A stretch of DNA of 64,000 bases, taken from NCBI GenBank assembly GCA_903789525.1, contig CAIFER010000001.1:310001-374000 (forward strand), written 5' to 3'. This DNA is from an uncultured Aeriscardovia sp. GTDB lineage: Bacteria; Actinomycetota; Actinomycetes; Actinomycetales; Bifidobacteriaceae. The translations under genes and the position numbers were made by a program. Under the pieces are notes generated by a model that saw only the letters and a list, made by a program, of their open reading frames with translations, did no database searches and had not been told where the DNA came from. Each line of letters begins with the position of its first letter. Positions within the stretch are counted from its first letter, which is position 1. Shown one piece after another: positions 9,768-20,891 of this stretch.

Positions 9768-12287
9768 ATGGAGCCTCATTTTCCAGATGTAGAGCAACCG
9801 GGACTCAGCGATGCAGAGGTTCAGCAGCGTATTGCTGCGGGCCAAACGAATCAAATGCATACGTCGACGTCCCGCAGTTACTGGCAGATTATTCGTGGCA
9901 ACGTTTTCACGCTGTTCAACATGATTATCGTTGTGGCGATGGTGCTCGTCCTTATGACAGGCGAGTGGAAAGATGCGGTCTTCGGAGTTGTTGTCATTGT
10001 CAATGCCGTGATCGGTATCTTCACGGAAATAAAGGCAAAGCGAACGCTTGACTCACTTTCTATTCTGACTGCTTCACGTCCTTTTGTCCGTCGAGGAGGG
10101 CGGACAGTCCAGATTTCAGCTGATCATATTGTGCTTGGTGACCTTCTCTGGGTTCGTTCGGGCGACCAGCTCCCTGCTGATGGCACAGTTGTAGCAACGT
10201 GGGGCCTTGAGCTCGACGAATCAATGCTGACGGGCGAGTCACGCACGGTTGTGAAGAAAAGAGGTTCGACAGTACTCTCCGGTGCTATTGCTGTTTCAGG
10301 CATGGCGCTCGTTCGTGTGACGGCCGTGGGTGCATCGAGTTATGCAGCGCGTTTGACAGCAAAAGCGAAGGTCTTTCATCGCGTACACTCTGACTTGGAA
10401 GACGGTATCAACACGATTTTGCGTTGGCTCGTTGCAATCGTCGTTCCTACGGGTGCCTTGCTGTTTTGGTCACAAATGCACATTGCCCATCGTGGTCCGG
10501 ATTGGTGGAAACCGGCGATTGTGTCGTCGGTAGCCGGTGTTGTTGGCATGATTCCGGAGGGGCTCGTTCTTCTCACATCATTGAATTTCGCTGTTTCTGC
10601 GCTGTATCTCGCTCACCAGCATGTGCTGATCCAACAGATGCAATCAGTGGAGACGCTGGCACGTGTCAATTGTGTGAACCTGGATAAAACAGGTACTCTG
10701 ACCGATGGTGGAATTGTTTTCGATGAGTTTGTACCACTAGACGGCTCAGCTCAGCATGCTGGATCAGATCGACTCGATGCTCATAATCTTGCTGCATTGA
10801 TTGCAACGCTAGACGAGAAATCACCGAATGCGACGGCTCGTGCACTCCTTACTGCTTTTCCGCCCCAGAGAGTAGCTGCTCACGTTCATTCTCTCGCCCG
10901 TGTCCCGTTCTCGTCAGCACGTAAGTGGAGCGCCCTGCTGGACGCTGATCACATCGCATGGTTTTGTGGGGCACCAGAAATTGTCAGTGCGGCAGCGCTG
11001 AAGGAAAAACCAAATACAGATGCCAGCAAGAATAAGGGTGTAGCAGGTGTCTTATCGCGTGCTGCGAAGCTTGCGGCACAAGGACATCGCGTTTTGCTCT
11101 TTGTACGCGGTCCACACATGACTGCCCAACAGTTCACTGCAACAGCACACACTGGTGTCCCGAGCGACATCACGAGTGTGGCACTTATCGTGTGTAGCGA
11201 GTCAATTCGTCCGGATGCAAAAAGAACGTTGGCGTATTTCCGTTCGCAAGGTGTTCGGTGTCGAATTGTGTCGGGAGACAATCCGCAGACCGTCGCCGCT
11301 ATTGCGAAGAAAGTTGATTTGGTCGGTGGAGGCCGTGCACCGCGGTGGTGTGATGCACGCGATCTTCCACACGATCCAGCTGGTATGGCTTCAGCGCTGA
11401 ACGATATTGATGTGATTGGCCGTGTACTGCCAGAACAGAAGAAGAAGATCGTGCAGGCCCTGCATTTGACCGGTAAAACGGTTGCAATGACGGGTGATGG
11501 AGTCAACGATGCACTTGCGATTAAAGAGGCAGATTTCGGGATCGCCATGGGCAACGCGTCGGCAGCCACGAAAGCGGTAGCAGATGCGGTCATCGTCGAC
11601 TCGAAGTTTTCGCACTTGCCGAGTGTGGTGGGGCAAGGCCGTCGCGTGATGGCGAACATGGAACGCGTCTCGAGTCTCTTTCTCGTCAAAACGTGCTATT
11701 CGATTCTCATTGCTCTGGGCGTCATTTTGTTTGCATTGCCCTATCCGTATTTGCCGCGTCATCTGACGTACATTTCAGCTCTGACGATCGGTATCCCCGC
11801 ATTTATTCTTTCTTTGCCTCCTAACAACACACCCTATCGGCGCGGATTCTTGCAACGAGTTCTTGTGTTTGCGATTCCGAGCGGAATTGCGATCGCTGCT
11901 TGTACCTTAATTTCCTCAACGTTATGGCCACGACTGGCAGGGTGGGCGGTCAAGATTGACGATCAGGACTTGATGTCGCTCCGTGTGTGCTGCGCGATTC
12001 TCGTCTTCTCTCTCGAGATATTTGTGTTAGCTCGTGTATCTCGTCCAATTAGAAGCTGGCGGGGAATTCTCGTCCTTGTGATGGCTGGCCTCGGTATTGC
12101 AGGAGCATGTATTCCGCAGGTTCGGAAATTCTTCGAGATCGTTTTGCCGGACGATGTTCTCTGGCGCTGGCTTTTGCTCGGACTTGTTCTTTCGATTCTC
12201 GTTTTCTTGGCACTTCAGCGGGTGTCGATCGTGTTTGTGAGAGCTCTCAATAGACGGTTTATGCGCCACCCGATTCGGTCACGGTGA
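9768..12287 (+). CDS. Cation-translocating P-type ATPase (CtpE-like)
   Basis: DKTGTLTD, MLTGES, MTGDGVNDALAIKEADFGIAMG; N-terminal LSDAEVQQRIAAGQTN; start at MEPHF proposed. Confidence 0.9.
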   Translation: MEPHFPDVEQPGLSDAEVQQRIAAGQTNQMHTSTSRSYWQIIRGNVFTLFNMIIVVAMVLVLMTGEWKDAVFGVVVIVNAVIGIFTEIKAKRTLDSLSILTASRPFVRRGGRTVQISADHIVLGDLLWVRSGDQLPADGTVVATWGLELDESMLTGESRTVVKKRGSTVLSGAIAVSGMALVRVTAVGASSYAARLTAKAKVFHRVHSDLEDGINTILRWLVAIVVPTGALLFWSQMHIAHRGPDWWKPAIVSSVAGVVGMIPEGLVLLTSLNFAVSALYLAHQHVLIQQMQSVETLARVNCVNLDKTGTLTDGGIVFDEFVPLDGSAQHAGSDRLDAHNLAALIATLDEKSPNATARALLTAFPPQRVAAHVHSLARVPFSSARKWSALLDADHIAWFCGAPEIVSAAALKEKPNTDASKNKGVAGVLSRAAKLAAQGHRVLLFVRGPHMTAQQFTATAHTGVPSDITSVALIVCSESIRPDAKRTLAYFRSQGVRCRIVSGDNPQTVAAIAKKVDLVGGGRAPRWCDARDLPHDPAGMASALNDIDVIGRVLPEQKKKIVQALHLTGKTVAMTGDGVNDALAIKEADFGIAMGNASAATKAVADAVIVDSKFSHLPSVVGQGRRVMANMERVSSLFLVKTCYSILIALGVILFALPYPYLPRHLTYISALTIGIPAFILSLPPNNTPYRRGFLQRVLVFAIPSGIAIAACTLISSTLWPRLAGWAVKIDDQDLMSLRVCCAILVFSLEIFVLARVSRPIRSWRGILVLVMAGLGIAGACIPQVRKFFEIVLPDDVLWRWLLLGLVLSILVFLALQRVSIVFVRALNRRFMRHPIRSR

Positions 12288-12345
12288 AAGCAGAGCAGAG
12301 AGAGGAAGAATAGTTGTCGCCGGGTTCGCACAGAACTGACGCGCT

Positions 12346-13269
12346 CTATTGTTCGTGTTCGACGTATTCTTCTTTCCGCTTTTCTGTGCGGCCTGGAATC
12401 TGTGAAACGATAGTTCCACACAACATGAATGCACAACCGATCATTGCGGGTACTGTCATCCGATCGCCGAGAATCAACGCGCCGAAGATTGCCGAGAAGA
12501 GAGATTCGAGTGACATAAGGATTGATGCTGGCGCTGGTGGAATAATCCGTTGACCAAAAATTTGCAATGCATATGCGATGCCCGTTGAGATGACACCTGA
12601 ATACGCCATTGCCCAGCCAGCGTGAGTGAAAGCAGTCCAGGACGGAACATCATTCAAAGCGACCATGGCAATCCAGCTGAGAATTGCGCCAACGAGCATT
12701 TGACCGATCGAAAGATGAATGGGGTTAATCGGCGATCGGTCTACGACGATCATCTGGACGGCAAAGCAGATTGCTCCGAGGAAGAGAAGTAAGTCTCCCA
12801 TGCCAAGACTGCTCCATCCTTTGGCAGGATCAATCGTCAAGAGAGCAAGTCCTGCAAGGCTGAGAAGTGCCGCGATGAAAACTCGGGCGTGCGGTCGATG
12901 GCCGAAGAAGATACCTATGAGTGGAACCAAGATGATGTACAGCGCGGTAATAAACCCAGATCGTCCCACCGATGCAGAAAGGTTTACGCCCAGCTGTTCA
13001 AATGTGATAGCGGCAAAAAGAAGTGCACCGCTGGCAATGCTAAAACCGCATGTCTTTTTCCAGTCCGATGGCTTTGTGCGGCCTGAGCGCACGATGAGGA
13101 GAGGAATCATAGACAGGAAACCGAAGGTAAATCGGAATGTGTTGAAGGCGAGGGGTGCCACATAACGCATGCCACTTTTTTGCGCAACGAATGACATTCC
13201 CCAGATGGCTGCGCAAAGGAGGAGTGCGAGTACTCCACTCCACTGATGCCGATTAACCTGTGCTCTCAC
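12346..13269 (-). CDS. DMT-family (EamA) transporter
   Basis: Two EamA repeats, WGMSFVAQKSGM...NTFRFTFG and GISTGIAYALQIFGQRIIPPAPASILMSLESLFSAIFGALILGD motif. Confidence 0.9.
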   Translation of the reverse strand: MRAQVNRHQWSGVLALLLCAAIWGMSFVAQKSGMRYVAPLAFNTFRFTFGFLSMIPLLIVRSGRTKPSDWKKTCGFSIASGALLFAAITFEQLGVNLSASVGRSGFITALYIILVPLIGIFFGHRPHARVFIAALLSLAGLALLTIDPAKGWSSLGMGDLLLFLGAICFAVQMIVVDRSPINPIHLSIGQMLVGAILSWIAMVALNDVPSWTAFTHAGWAMAYSGVISTGIAYALQIFGQRIIPPAPASILMSLESLFSAIFGALILGDRMTVPAMIGCAFMLCGTIVSQIPGRTEKRKEEYVEHEQ

Positions 13270-13280
13270 ACTCCAACTTT

Positions 13281-13322
13281 AAAAGAAAACCCGGAATACG
13301 TCCATGAAGGACGTGTCCCGGG
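13281..13322 (-). terminator. Rho-independent terminator downstream of BI-1 family gene
   Basis: Minus strand CCCGGGACACGTCC-TTCAT-GGACGTATTCCGGG followed by TTTTCTTTT. Confidence 0.75.
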
Positions 13323-13345
13323 CTAGCAGAAAGAAGATGTGCAGA

Positions 13346-14122
13346 TCAGTTATCAGAAGAAGAACCAAGGAGTGCAAGCAGATACTGGAACAAGTTGACG
13401 AAGTCGAGGTACAGCTCCAGAGCCGCGATAATGGAGACACGCTTTGTCATCGCGTCATTGGTGCATTGGTTGAGCAATGTGCGCGTTGTCTGCGCATCGC
13501 GGGCAGTCATGATCGCAAAGAGTGCGAGACCGATCGCGGAGACAACTTTCCACGCCATCGTTGCACCAGGAATGAAGCTGATAATGATTTCAGCGACAAT
13601 CAGGACGAGTAATCCGACGCCGAGAATGGAGCCCCAGCTGAGCATGTTCACGTGCGTGCCCAAGCCAATCATTGTCAGGCAGAAGAAGAAGCCAGCGCAC
13701 AGACCGAGCGTGATGAGGATTGATGTGCTGTCGTATGCATAGAAGATCGTGGAGAGACTGAAGCCCATCGTGACGGCGAACACGTAGAAGAGCGTGTATG
13801 CAGTACTGACCTTCATCGTCATAACCCGAGATGAGAGGGCAATCGCCAAACCAATCTGGACGACGGCGAGGATCACGACGCCGACAATACCGGTAGCAAC
13901 GAGGAAACGATAGGCGAGACCTGATGCGGCCGTCAGCCACGCCACCCCAAATGTGACGAGAAGCGCTAACGTCATCTGACCATACACACCGGTTACAGAA
14001 GCGCGGCGTGCCTTTTCGGACACTGACACAGGATTTTCAGAGATGTAATTCTCCGATGGGCGAGCGCCGGCATTGGGATATCCACCTGTCGGATAGCCAT
14101 TTGAAGGTTGATAGTTCGTCAT
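13346..14122 (-). CDS. Bax inhibitor-1/YccA family membrane protein
   Basis: Seven TM-like segments, VYGQMTLALLVTFGVAWL...GLALFAIMTARDAQ; N-terminal Pro/Gly/Asn/Tyr-rich cytosolic tail. Confidence 0.9.
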   Translation of the reverse strand: MTNYQPSNGYPTGGYPNAGARPSENYISENPVSVSEKARRASVTGVYGQMTLALLVTFGVAWLTAASGLAYRFLVATGIVGVVILAVVQIGLAIALSSRVMTMKVSTAYTLFYVFAVTMGFSLSTIFYAYDSTSILITLGLCAGFFFCLTMIGLGTHVNMLSWGSILGVGLLVLIVAEIIISFIPGATMAWKVVSAIGLALFAIMTARDAQTTRTLLNQCTNDAMTKRVSIIAALELYLDFVNLFQYLLALLGSSSDN

Positions 14123-14235
14123 AATGACCTCATCTTCTTTGTGCTACCAATTCTTACTTCATGAGTGTAAGAGGGAATACTCTCCTCCTGCTCAAAGAAA
14201 TCTCAAAGTTTGCTGAATGACCGTTACACTTGTCA

Positions 14236-15018
14236 CTAAACTCGCACATCGATCGTGCGGGGGAGGACATCCTTCGTTTCTTCGAGTGCTTTTCGCGCAT
14301 CTGCTTCGATATCGTGGTGAATTCCATCCATCTGGCCTTCGACATGCGCGAGTTCATGGGCGCAGGCGAGCAAAGTGGCTGAATGCCGGGCGATGTCCTT
14401 ATCTGGAATGTTGTTCTTGTACCGCAGCTCATGTTCCAGGCTTGCCCAGTAATCCATCGCAATGGTGCGGAACTGAACTTCGACTGGGGTGACGTGTGGG
14501 CCATCGGAGAGAAACACGGGGACAGTCAAAATGACGTGCAAGCTGCGATACCCGTTTGGCTTTGGATTCTTAATGTAGTCTTTAACGCGCAGAATATTGA
14601 CATCCGATTGGCGTGAGATCATGTCAGACACCGAATACACGTCGTCAATATAATTGCAAATCACACGAATTCCTGCGATATCGCGGAGGTTATTGCGCAT
14701 CCCTTCAAGCGTCATTGGCAATCCACGCCGATGGAGCTTCCCGAGGATCGACTCAACGGATTTGAGCCGGTACTCAATGTGGTGAATGGGGTTAGGAAGA
14801 CTGCGATAACTAAATTCTTCGTCCAAATTCTCAAGTTTGGCACGTACCTCTCGCATTGCACCGGAATACACCTGCATGAGTGCTTCAAGACTTCGCTGAT
14901 CGGAAAAACCAGTGGCGCCGAACTTGTGAATCAGACTCTCGTATTGGCTCGACGAGAGGGAACCAGTGACAGGTTGGACAGCTTGCCGGCTACCGCTGGG
15001 GTGCTCGTCATTTAGCAT
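14236..15018 (-). CDS. Small alarmone synthetase / GTP pyrophosphokinase (RelQ/YjbM-like)
   Basis: HIEYRLKSVESILGKLHR, IAGIRVICNYIDDVYSVSDMI, NPKPNGYRSLHVILTVPVF, VEVQFRTIAMDYWASLEHELRYK. Confidence 0.92.
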   Translation of the reverse strand: MLNDEHPSGSRQAVQPVTGSLSSSQYESLIHKFGATGFSDQRSLEALMQVYSGAMREVRAKLENLDEEFSYRSLPNPIHHIEYRLKSVESILGKLHRRGLPMTLEGMRNNLRDIAGIRVICNYIDDVYSVSDMISRQSDVNILRVKDYIKNPKPNGYRSLHVILTVPVFLSDGPHVTPVEVQFRTIAMDYWASLEHELRYKNNIPDKDIARHSATLLACAHELAHVEGQMDGIHHDIEADARKALEETKDVLPRTIDVRV

Positions 15019-15150
15019 TTTTAACCGCTCCTTGTGAAACGAATCACATTTCCTCTCTGATCCTACAAGGCGCGATGGCTGGAAGATACGGGCGTACGAT
15101 GAAAACACAACACAGTCACGAATCAATCAAGATGAAATAAAGGCACGGAG

Positions 15151-16215
15151 GTGAACGCAGTGGCAGATGTGCAAGATGTGCAACATGCGAACACGTCACG
15201 GTGGTTAATCCCGCTCCATCCACGCGCCATTTCTATCGTTGGACCGACCGCGTCGGGGAAGACCGCACTCGCGATTAGCCTTGCTCACCAAATTCAGCAG
15301 CAAACCGGGCAAGAGTGCCAAATCGTCAATGAGGATGCGTACCAGATTTACAGAGGTATGGATATCGGGACCGCAAAGCCGACCGCTCAGGAGCAGGCAC
15401 GTGTCCGACATTGGCTCATTGATGTGTGCGATCCACAGGAGTCGATGAGCGTGGCTCTGTTTCAGCACATGGCACGACAGGTCATCGCTCGGCTTGCACG
15501 CCAGCACATCCGCCCTATTCTTGTGGGGGGATCGGGTCTTTATGCGCGAGCAGCAGTGGATAATATGTCGTTTCCCGGCCATGATGACGCTGTACGGCAG
15601 CGTTTACGACAGCGGGCACAGCAGGAAGGGCCGACTGTTCTCTTCGAAGAGTTGCGTCACAAGGATCCTGAGGCTGCGGAGCACATGGATCCTCATAATG
15701 TGCGGCGCACGATTCGAGCGTTGGAAGTTATTAAGGTGACAGGCCAGCCATATTCGACGTTCTTGCCGCGTTATCGGTATGTGATTCCGACCCTCCAAAT
15801 CGGACTTGATTTGCATTCCCACGATTTGGATGAACGCATTGCCCGGCGGACTGAACAAATGCGGAAAGATGGGTTTGTACAGGAAGTGCAGCGTCTGCGT
15901 GGTCAACTTGGGTTCACAGCGTCGAGAGCACTGGGGTATTCGCAGATTGAACGTTATTTAGACGGTCAGATCAGCGAAGATGAGGCTTTCCAAGAAATTG
16001 AGCAGAAAACACGTCGGCTTGCGCGACGTCAGATGAGTTGGTTTGGACGAGATCCGCGTATTCACTGGATTGACGCCCTCGATCCCGATGTCGTGGCACA
16101 TGCTCTGCACCTCGTCCAGCAAGCGGATGCAGGCCAGTTCGACACTGCTGATTTTTCTGATGTCACGCCGACTCGTCATCATCTGGGTGAGATGCCCGGC
16201 CTTGGTCACAGGTAG
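15151..16215 (+). CDS. miaA: tRNA dimethylallyltransferase MiaA
   Basis: [43 protein letters not shown]. Confidence 0.96.
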   Translation: MNAVADVQDVQHANTSRWLIPLHPRAISIVGPTASGKTALAISLAHQIQQQTGQECQIVNEDAYQIYRGMDIGTAKPTAQEQARVRHWLIDVCDPQESMSVALFQHMARQVIARLARQHIRPILVGGSGLYARAAVDNMSFPGHDDAVRQRLRQRAQQEGPTVLFEELRHKDPEAAEHMDPHNVRRTIRALEVIKVTGQPYSTFLPRYRYVIPTLQIGLDLHSHDLDERIARRTEQMRKDGFVQEVQRLRGQLGFTASRALGYSQIERYLDGQISEDEAFQEIEQKTRRLARRQMSWFGRDPRIHWIDALDPDVVAHALHLVQQADAGQFDTADFSDVTPTRHHLGEMPGLGHR

Positions 16216-16236
16216 AGGAGTATCCTTTCATACGTT

Positions 16237-19200
16237 ATGGCACGCAACAATCGCACTCATTCTCGTTCCCGGAAGACGTCTGCTTCTTCAGATGAAGCAG
16301 AAACGAAAACTCTATTATCCTCTGCAGAAAAAAGGGCAGCAGAACCTGGCTGGAAGAAAGCACTTCTTTTCATTCCACGCGTGTTAGGTTCAGCAATCCG
16401 GGCGATTACAGGAACTGGGCCGGAATCTAACGACGACAATCGTCGCGACGGCCTGTGCTTTATTTTGATTCTCATTGCGGCGTTCTTTATTGCCAGTGAA
16501 TGGTTCCGCGTCTCTGGCAAGCTCGGAATTTTCCTGCATCATATTGCAGCTGGGGCGTTAGGGATCCTTTCGGTCTTGGTACCGATCCTGCTGTTAGCAA
16601 GTGCGATTGGGATGATTGTTCGCTCTCATTCTCGCCTCGATACGCGTGTGGTGACCGGGTGCGTTCTTCTCGTGTGGTCGGTGTGCTCTATTGTGAGCGC
16701 AGCACGCATTCCACGGCAAGCACATTTTTCGTGGAGTTCACTGGAATCTGCTGGCGGAATTGTGGGATATGCCCTCGGCGAACCTCTTTCGGTGGGGCTC
16801 AATGAGGCGTTTGCAATTGTCATTTTCGTCCTGATCGGACTGTTTTCGTTACTCCTGATCAGTGGATCGCATTTGACGCAGATTGTCACGTGGGTGAAGG
16901 TGCATGTATTCCGTCGACCAGCTTCTGAGCCGTCGACAGCATCAACGGCTCATCCTGTCTCGTCAGATGGGAATTCTATTCGTGTCGACCCTCAAACCGG
17001 TGAGATCCTTGATGAAAAGGGGTCGGTGACTCACAGTGGTCTTCACCTGGCACCAGGCGTTCCGACACATGACAGTGACAGCACAGTGGAGGAGAGCGCT
17101 TCTACACCAACGTCAGAAAAGGCGAAAGGCAAGAAGTCGCACACATCGTTGTTGAACAAACTTGCCGATATTTTCCACCGGCGTTCCTCTCATCAGCAGA
17201 CTCCGGAACGACTTGATCATTATGAAGGCGATCAAGCATTCGATCATGCTGCCAATGAGGAAAATTCAGCCGTTATGCAGCGGGTACCACAACCATCTGT
17301 ACCGTCGACGACTGCTGTACCTACTTCTATGCCGACTGCTGTGCCTCCTGCCACGCCGTCTTCGACTGTATCTGCAACCGCAGCTGGTCCAGTTTCGTAT
17401 CAGCCACAGCAGTATCGTCAGCTTGGACCGCAAGGGTTTATCAGCTCTGGGCCGGTTAAGCCGTCTCAGACGCATAATCCCACTTCAATGCCTGCTTCGA
17501 ATACGCTAGCGGCAGATCAATCTCAGCAACGCGGACATGGGGCGCAGGGCACTCCTTCTACTTCACCAGCATCCGGTGAGACAATGCGTACGCTTCAGCC
17601 GTTGACACCAGGGCAGGCGCGCGATCAGTCGACTGTTCCAACCGGCTTAGCAACTGCAGCGGCTGGTGGTTCTCAGACACAAGCCGGAGCGGCTCCAGCT
17701 CAAACCGGTGAAGACATGAACCCGAACGCCGGTCAAGACGTGCAACAGGTACGCAGTTATCAGCTTCCGCCGATGGATATCCTCTCCCAGGGAGCTCCTC
17801 ATGCGACGAAGACAAAAGAAAACGAGCGAGTGATTCAGGCACTGCGCTCCACCTTCAAGCAATTCAACGTCGACGCAAGTGTTGTCGGATTCCTGCGTGG
17901 ACCGACAGTGACGCAGTATGAGGTCGAGCTTGGGCCTGGTACGAAGGTTGAAAAAGTCACTAATCTGCAGAAGAACATCGCATATGCGGTGGCAAGTTCT
18001 GATGTTCGTCTGTTGGCTCCGATCCCGGGTAAGTCAGCAATCGGCATTGAGATCCCGAATACAGATCGCGAGATTGTCCATCTTGGTGACGTCCTTCGTT
18101 CTCATAAAGCTATTTCCAACCACAATCCGATGTTGACGGCAGTTGGACAGGATGTCGAAGGCAATAACGTCGTCGCAGATTTGTCGAAAATGCCTCACCT
18201 GCTCGTGGCAGGCGAAACTGGATCCGGTAAATCAAGCTTCGTGAATTCGATGCTGATGAGCGTCATTATGCGTGCGACGCCAGAGCAAGTCCGTCTTATT
18301 CTTGTTGACCCGAAGCGCGTGGAGTTGACGGCATACGCTGGGATTCCGCATCTCCTGACTCCGATTATTACGGATGCAAAGCAGGCATCACAAGCACTGA
18401 AGTGGGTCGTCAAGGAGATGGACGCCCGTTACGATGACTTGGAATTCTTCGGCTACCGGCATATCAAGGACTTCAACAAAGCCGTGCACGAGGGGAAAGT
18501 CCACGCTCCACTCGGCTCTGATCGCAAAGTGGCACCGTATCCGTACATCTTGATCGTGGTCGACGAGATGGCTGATCTCATGATGGTCGCGAAAAACGAT
18601 GTGGAGGATTCGATTCAGCGAATCACACAGCTTGCGCGTGCGGCTGGCATCCACCTTGTGCTCGCCACCCAGCGGCCGTCCGTTGATGTGATTACCGGTC
18701 TAATCAAGGCAAATATTCCAAGTCGCTTGGCATTTGCAACGAGTTCAGCGACGGATTCACGCGTTATTTTGGATACGACTGGCGCTGAAGAACTGATCGG
18801 ACAAGGTGATGCGCTGTTCCTGCCAGCTGGTATGTCCAAACCACTGCGTGTCCAAGGCGCGTGGGTCAACGAATCTGAGATTCGTCAAGCGTGTGATTTC
18901 ATTCGCAAAGAGCGTCGTCCGCGGTATCGCGAGGATATTGAGCAGATGACGAAACCGAACCCAGCTGAAGAGCAGAAGAAAGCAGCGGTGGAGGAGATCG
19001 GCAACGATATGGACGATGTCCTTCAAGCAGCTCAAATCATCATCGGCTCACAGTTTGGATCGACTTCCATGCTCCAGCGCAAGTTACGTGTGGGCTTTGC
19101 GCGTGCAGGTCGAATTATGGATATCCTCGAATCACGTGGAATCGTCGGTCCGTCGGAAGGATCAAAGGCGCGGCAAGTACTTGTTCCACCGTCTGGTTTG

Positions 19201-19338
19201 GAGCAAGCGCTCGCGTTCATTCGTGGAGAAACGACGTCTTTGCAGGCTCCGGCCTCGCCAGAGCAGCAGTCCACGCCGATAGCCGGGATGCCATCATCAT
19301 CACCGTCATCGCATGTGCCACAGCAACCAGCACGATAG
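16237..19338 (+). CDS. ftsK: DNA translocase FtsK
   Basis: N-terminal TM segments, long low-complexity linker, [19 protein letters not shown] Walker A, C-terminal gamma domain [39 protein letters not shown]. Confidence 0.97.
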   Translation: MARNNRTHSRSRKTSASSDEAETKTLLSSAEKRAAEPGWKKALLFIPRVLGSAIRAITGTGPESNDDNRRDGLCFILILIAAFFIASEWFRVSGKLGIFLHHIAAGALGILSVLVPILLLASAIGMIVRSHSRLDTRVVTGCVLLVWSVCSIVSAARIPRQAHFSWSSLESAGGIVGYALGEPLSVGLNEAFAIVIFVLIGLFSLLLISGSHLTQIVTWVKVHVFRRPASEPSTASTAHPVSSDGNSIRVDPQTGEILDEKGSVTHSGLHLAPGVPTHDSDSTVEESASTPTSEKAKGKKSHTSLLNKLADIFHRRSSHQQTPERLDHYEGDQAFDHAANEENSAVMQRVPQPSVPSTTAVPTSMPTAVPPATPSSTVSATAAGPVSYQPQQYRQLGPQGFISSGPVKPSQTHNPTSMPASNTLAADQSQQRGHGAQGTPSTSPASGETMRTLQPLTPGQARDQSTVPTGLATAAAGGSQTQAGAAPAQTGEDMNPNAGQDVQQVRSYQLPPMDILSQGAPHATKTKENERVIQALRSTFKQFNVDASVVGFLRGPTVTQYEVELGPGTKVEKVTNLQKNIAYAVASSDVRLLAPIPGKSAIGIEIPNTDREIVHLGDVLRSHKAISNHNPMLTAVGQDVEGNNVVADLSKMPHLLVAGETGSGKSSFVNSMLMSVIMRATPEQVRLILVDPKRVELTAYAGIPHLLTPIITDAKQASQALKWVVKEMDARYDDLEFFGYRHIKDFNKAVHEGKVHAPLGSDRKVAPYPYILIVVDEMADLMMVAKNDVEDSIQRITQLARAAGIHLVLATQRPSVDVITGLIKANIPSRLAFATSSATDSRVILDTTGAEELIGQGDALFLPAGMSKPLRVQGAWVNESEIRQACDFIRKERRPRYREDIEQMTKPNPAEEQKKAAVEEIGNDMDDVLQAAQIIIGSQFGSTSMLQRKLRVGFARAGRIMDILESRGIVGPSEGSKARQVLVPPSGLEQALAFIRGETTSLQAPASPEQQSTPIAGMPSSSPSSHVPQQPAR

Positions 19339-19383
19339 CGACCATTACAGTAACAATCACCTGTATGATGGAAGTAAGTGTGA

Positions 19384-20139
19384 ATGCGATTGTTGATCGC
19401 TGCGAAGGGAGTCAAGATGTCAGGTAGTTCCGTATCGCCGAAGAACTCTTCGGATCACAAGGATTCTGCAAGAGCGGTTCGTCTCCTTTCGCAGTGGAAG
19501 ACGCCAGCAAACATCACCACGATTATCCGCATCATTATGGTGATCGCGTGTGTCTGGCTCGCGTCTCTTGCTGGGCCATGGGGTGCGAACAATTACGGTT
19601 TGCGCTGGATGGCCGCAATTCTCTTCATCATCGCGGCGAGCACAGATAAGCTCGATGGTTATCTCGCACGTTCGCGCAATGAAGTCACAGATCTTGGTAA
19701 GTTGCTGGATCCTATTGCGGATAAGCTTCTGATTTGTGCGATGCTGATCGTTTTCTCCATCTTTGGAGAACTGTGGTGGTGGGTCACTATTCTCTTCCTC
19801 CTGCGTGAGATTGGAATCACAGTATGGCGGTTCGTCAATTTGCGCGATCGGAATTTGGTGATCGCAGCGAATTGGCCAGGCAAATTAAAGACTGTCTTTG
19901 AATGTGTCTCGCTCTCACTTCTGTTGATTCCACTGTGGCAGTTTGATTCACATGCACACGTTGAGAAGTCTGTTTTGAGCTTCACTGCTGGCAGCTGGTC
20001 GCGCTGGTATCTCGGTGTGACAGATGTTCTCGTTGCCGTTGCCTTGGTGCTGTGCCTCTATTCAGGAATTAATTACCTGATTCAAGCACATCACACGCTG
20101 CGCAATGCACCGCAAGGAGTTGAGAAAAAGCTGCAGTAA
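19384..20139 (+). CDS. pgsA: CDP-diacylglycerol-glycerol-3-phosphate 3-phosphatidyltransferase
   Basis: CDP-alcohol phosphatidyltransferase motif ASTDKLDGYLARSRNEVTDLGKLLDPIADKLL; real start probably at an internal ATG. Confidence 0.9.
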   Translation: MRLLIAAKGVKMSGSSVSPKNSSDHKDSARAVRLLSQWKTPANITTIIRIIMVIACVWLASLAGPWGANNYGLRWMAAILFIIAASTDKLDGYLARSRNEVTDLGKLLDPIADKLLICAMLIVFSIFGELWWWVTILFLLREIGITVWRFVNLRDRNLVIAANWPGKLKTVFECVSLSLLLIPLWQFDSHAHVEKSVLSFTAGSWSRWYLGVTDVLVAVALVLCLYSGINYLIQAHHTLRNAPQGVEKKLQ

Positions 20140-20160
20140 TTCAGTTGGAAGGCAACTGAG

Positions 20161-20697
20161 ATGGAAGATCGTGTGGCGACTCGCGCGAAGAAACTCATGG
20201 AATTGTGTCACGAGAAAGACTGGTTCCTTGCATGCGCGGAATCATTGACCGGTGGTCTTCTCGCTGATGCTTTCGTCTCTATTCCTGGCGCATCTGCTGT
20301 TTTTCTCGGCTCTGCCGTCACCTACTATCTCGGGGCAAAAATGAAACTCCTCGGTGTTGACGAGCAGGTGCTGAAAACTGTGGGTGCCGTTGATCCTCGT
20401 GTGGCACAGCAAATGGCACAAGGAACGCAGCGGTTATATGCGCAGGCTCGCCAGGAATACGAAGGACTTTCATCGCTGCCACTTGTTTTAGGTTTGTCGA
20501 CGACAGGTGTGGCGGGTCCTGAGTCGGATGGATTCCAGCCGGTAGGGCGCGTGTATACAGGCGTGTGTGTTCCTGGTCATGCGCCACAGTCACACGCTCA
20601 TATGTACACAGGAGATCGAGATGCGATTCGCCGTCAAGCAGTTCTTGGTGCGATTGATGGCGGACTGGCTGCACTGGGAGTCAACGTCAACGAATAG
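20161..20697 (+). CDS. CinA C-terminal family, nicotinamide-nucleotide amidohydrolase (stand-alone PncC type)
   Basis: ACAESLTGGLLADAFVSIPGASAVFLGSAVTYYLGAKMKLLGV; located between pgsA and HTH gene. Confidence 0.92.
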   Translation: MEDRVATRAKKLMELCHEKDWFLACAESLTGGLLADAFVSIPGASAVFLGSAVTYYLGAKMKLLGVDEQVLKTVGAVDPRVAQQMAQGTQRLYAQARQEYEGLSSLPLVLGLSTTGVAGPESDGFQPVGRVYTGVCVPGHAPQSHAHMYTGDRDAIRRQAVLGAIDGGLAALGVNVNE

Positions 20698-20891
20698 TTT
20701 TCGCGACAGCGTGTGAGATTCACAAGCGCTGGTGGATGATTATCGGCTCCGTCACGTGAGCATTTACCTGGGAAGTCATCTGTTCGACAAGAAAATTGAT
20801 ATATTTCGTGTCAATAATGGGAATATTTCTGCCAGCGAACTGTTAGAAAGAATGACAGAGCTCCATTGGAGCCATTTCGAATAACGAGAGG

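Noticed and set aside
10949-11689. 246-aa minus ORF inside the P-type ATPase gene
   Set aside because: Shadow ORF opposite conserved P-domain motifs.
17240-17740. Repetitive Pro/Thr/Ser/Gln/Ala-rich stretch resembling a repeat array
   Set aside because: It is the low-complexity linker between the membrane and motor domains of FtsK, an ordinary feature of the family; no exact DNA repeats.
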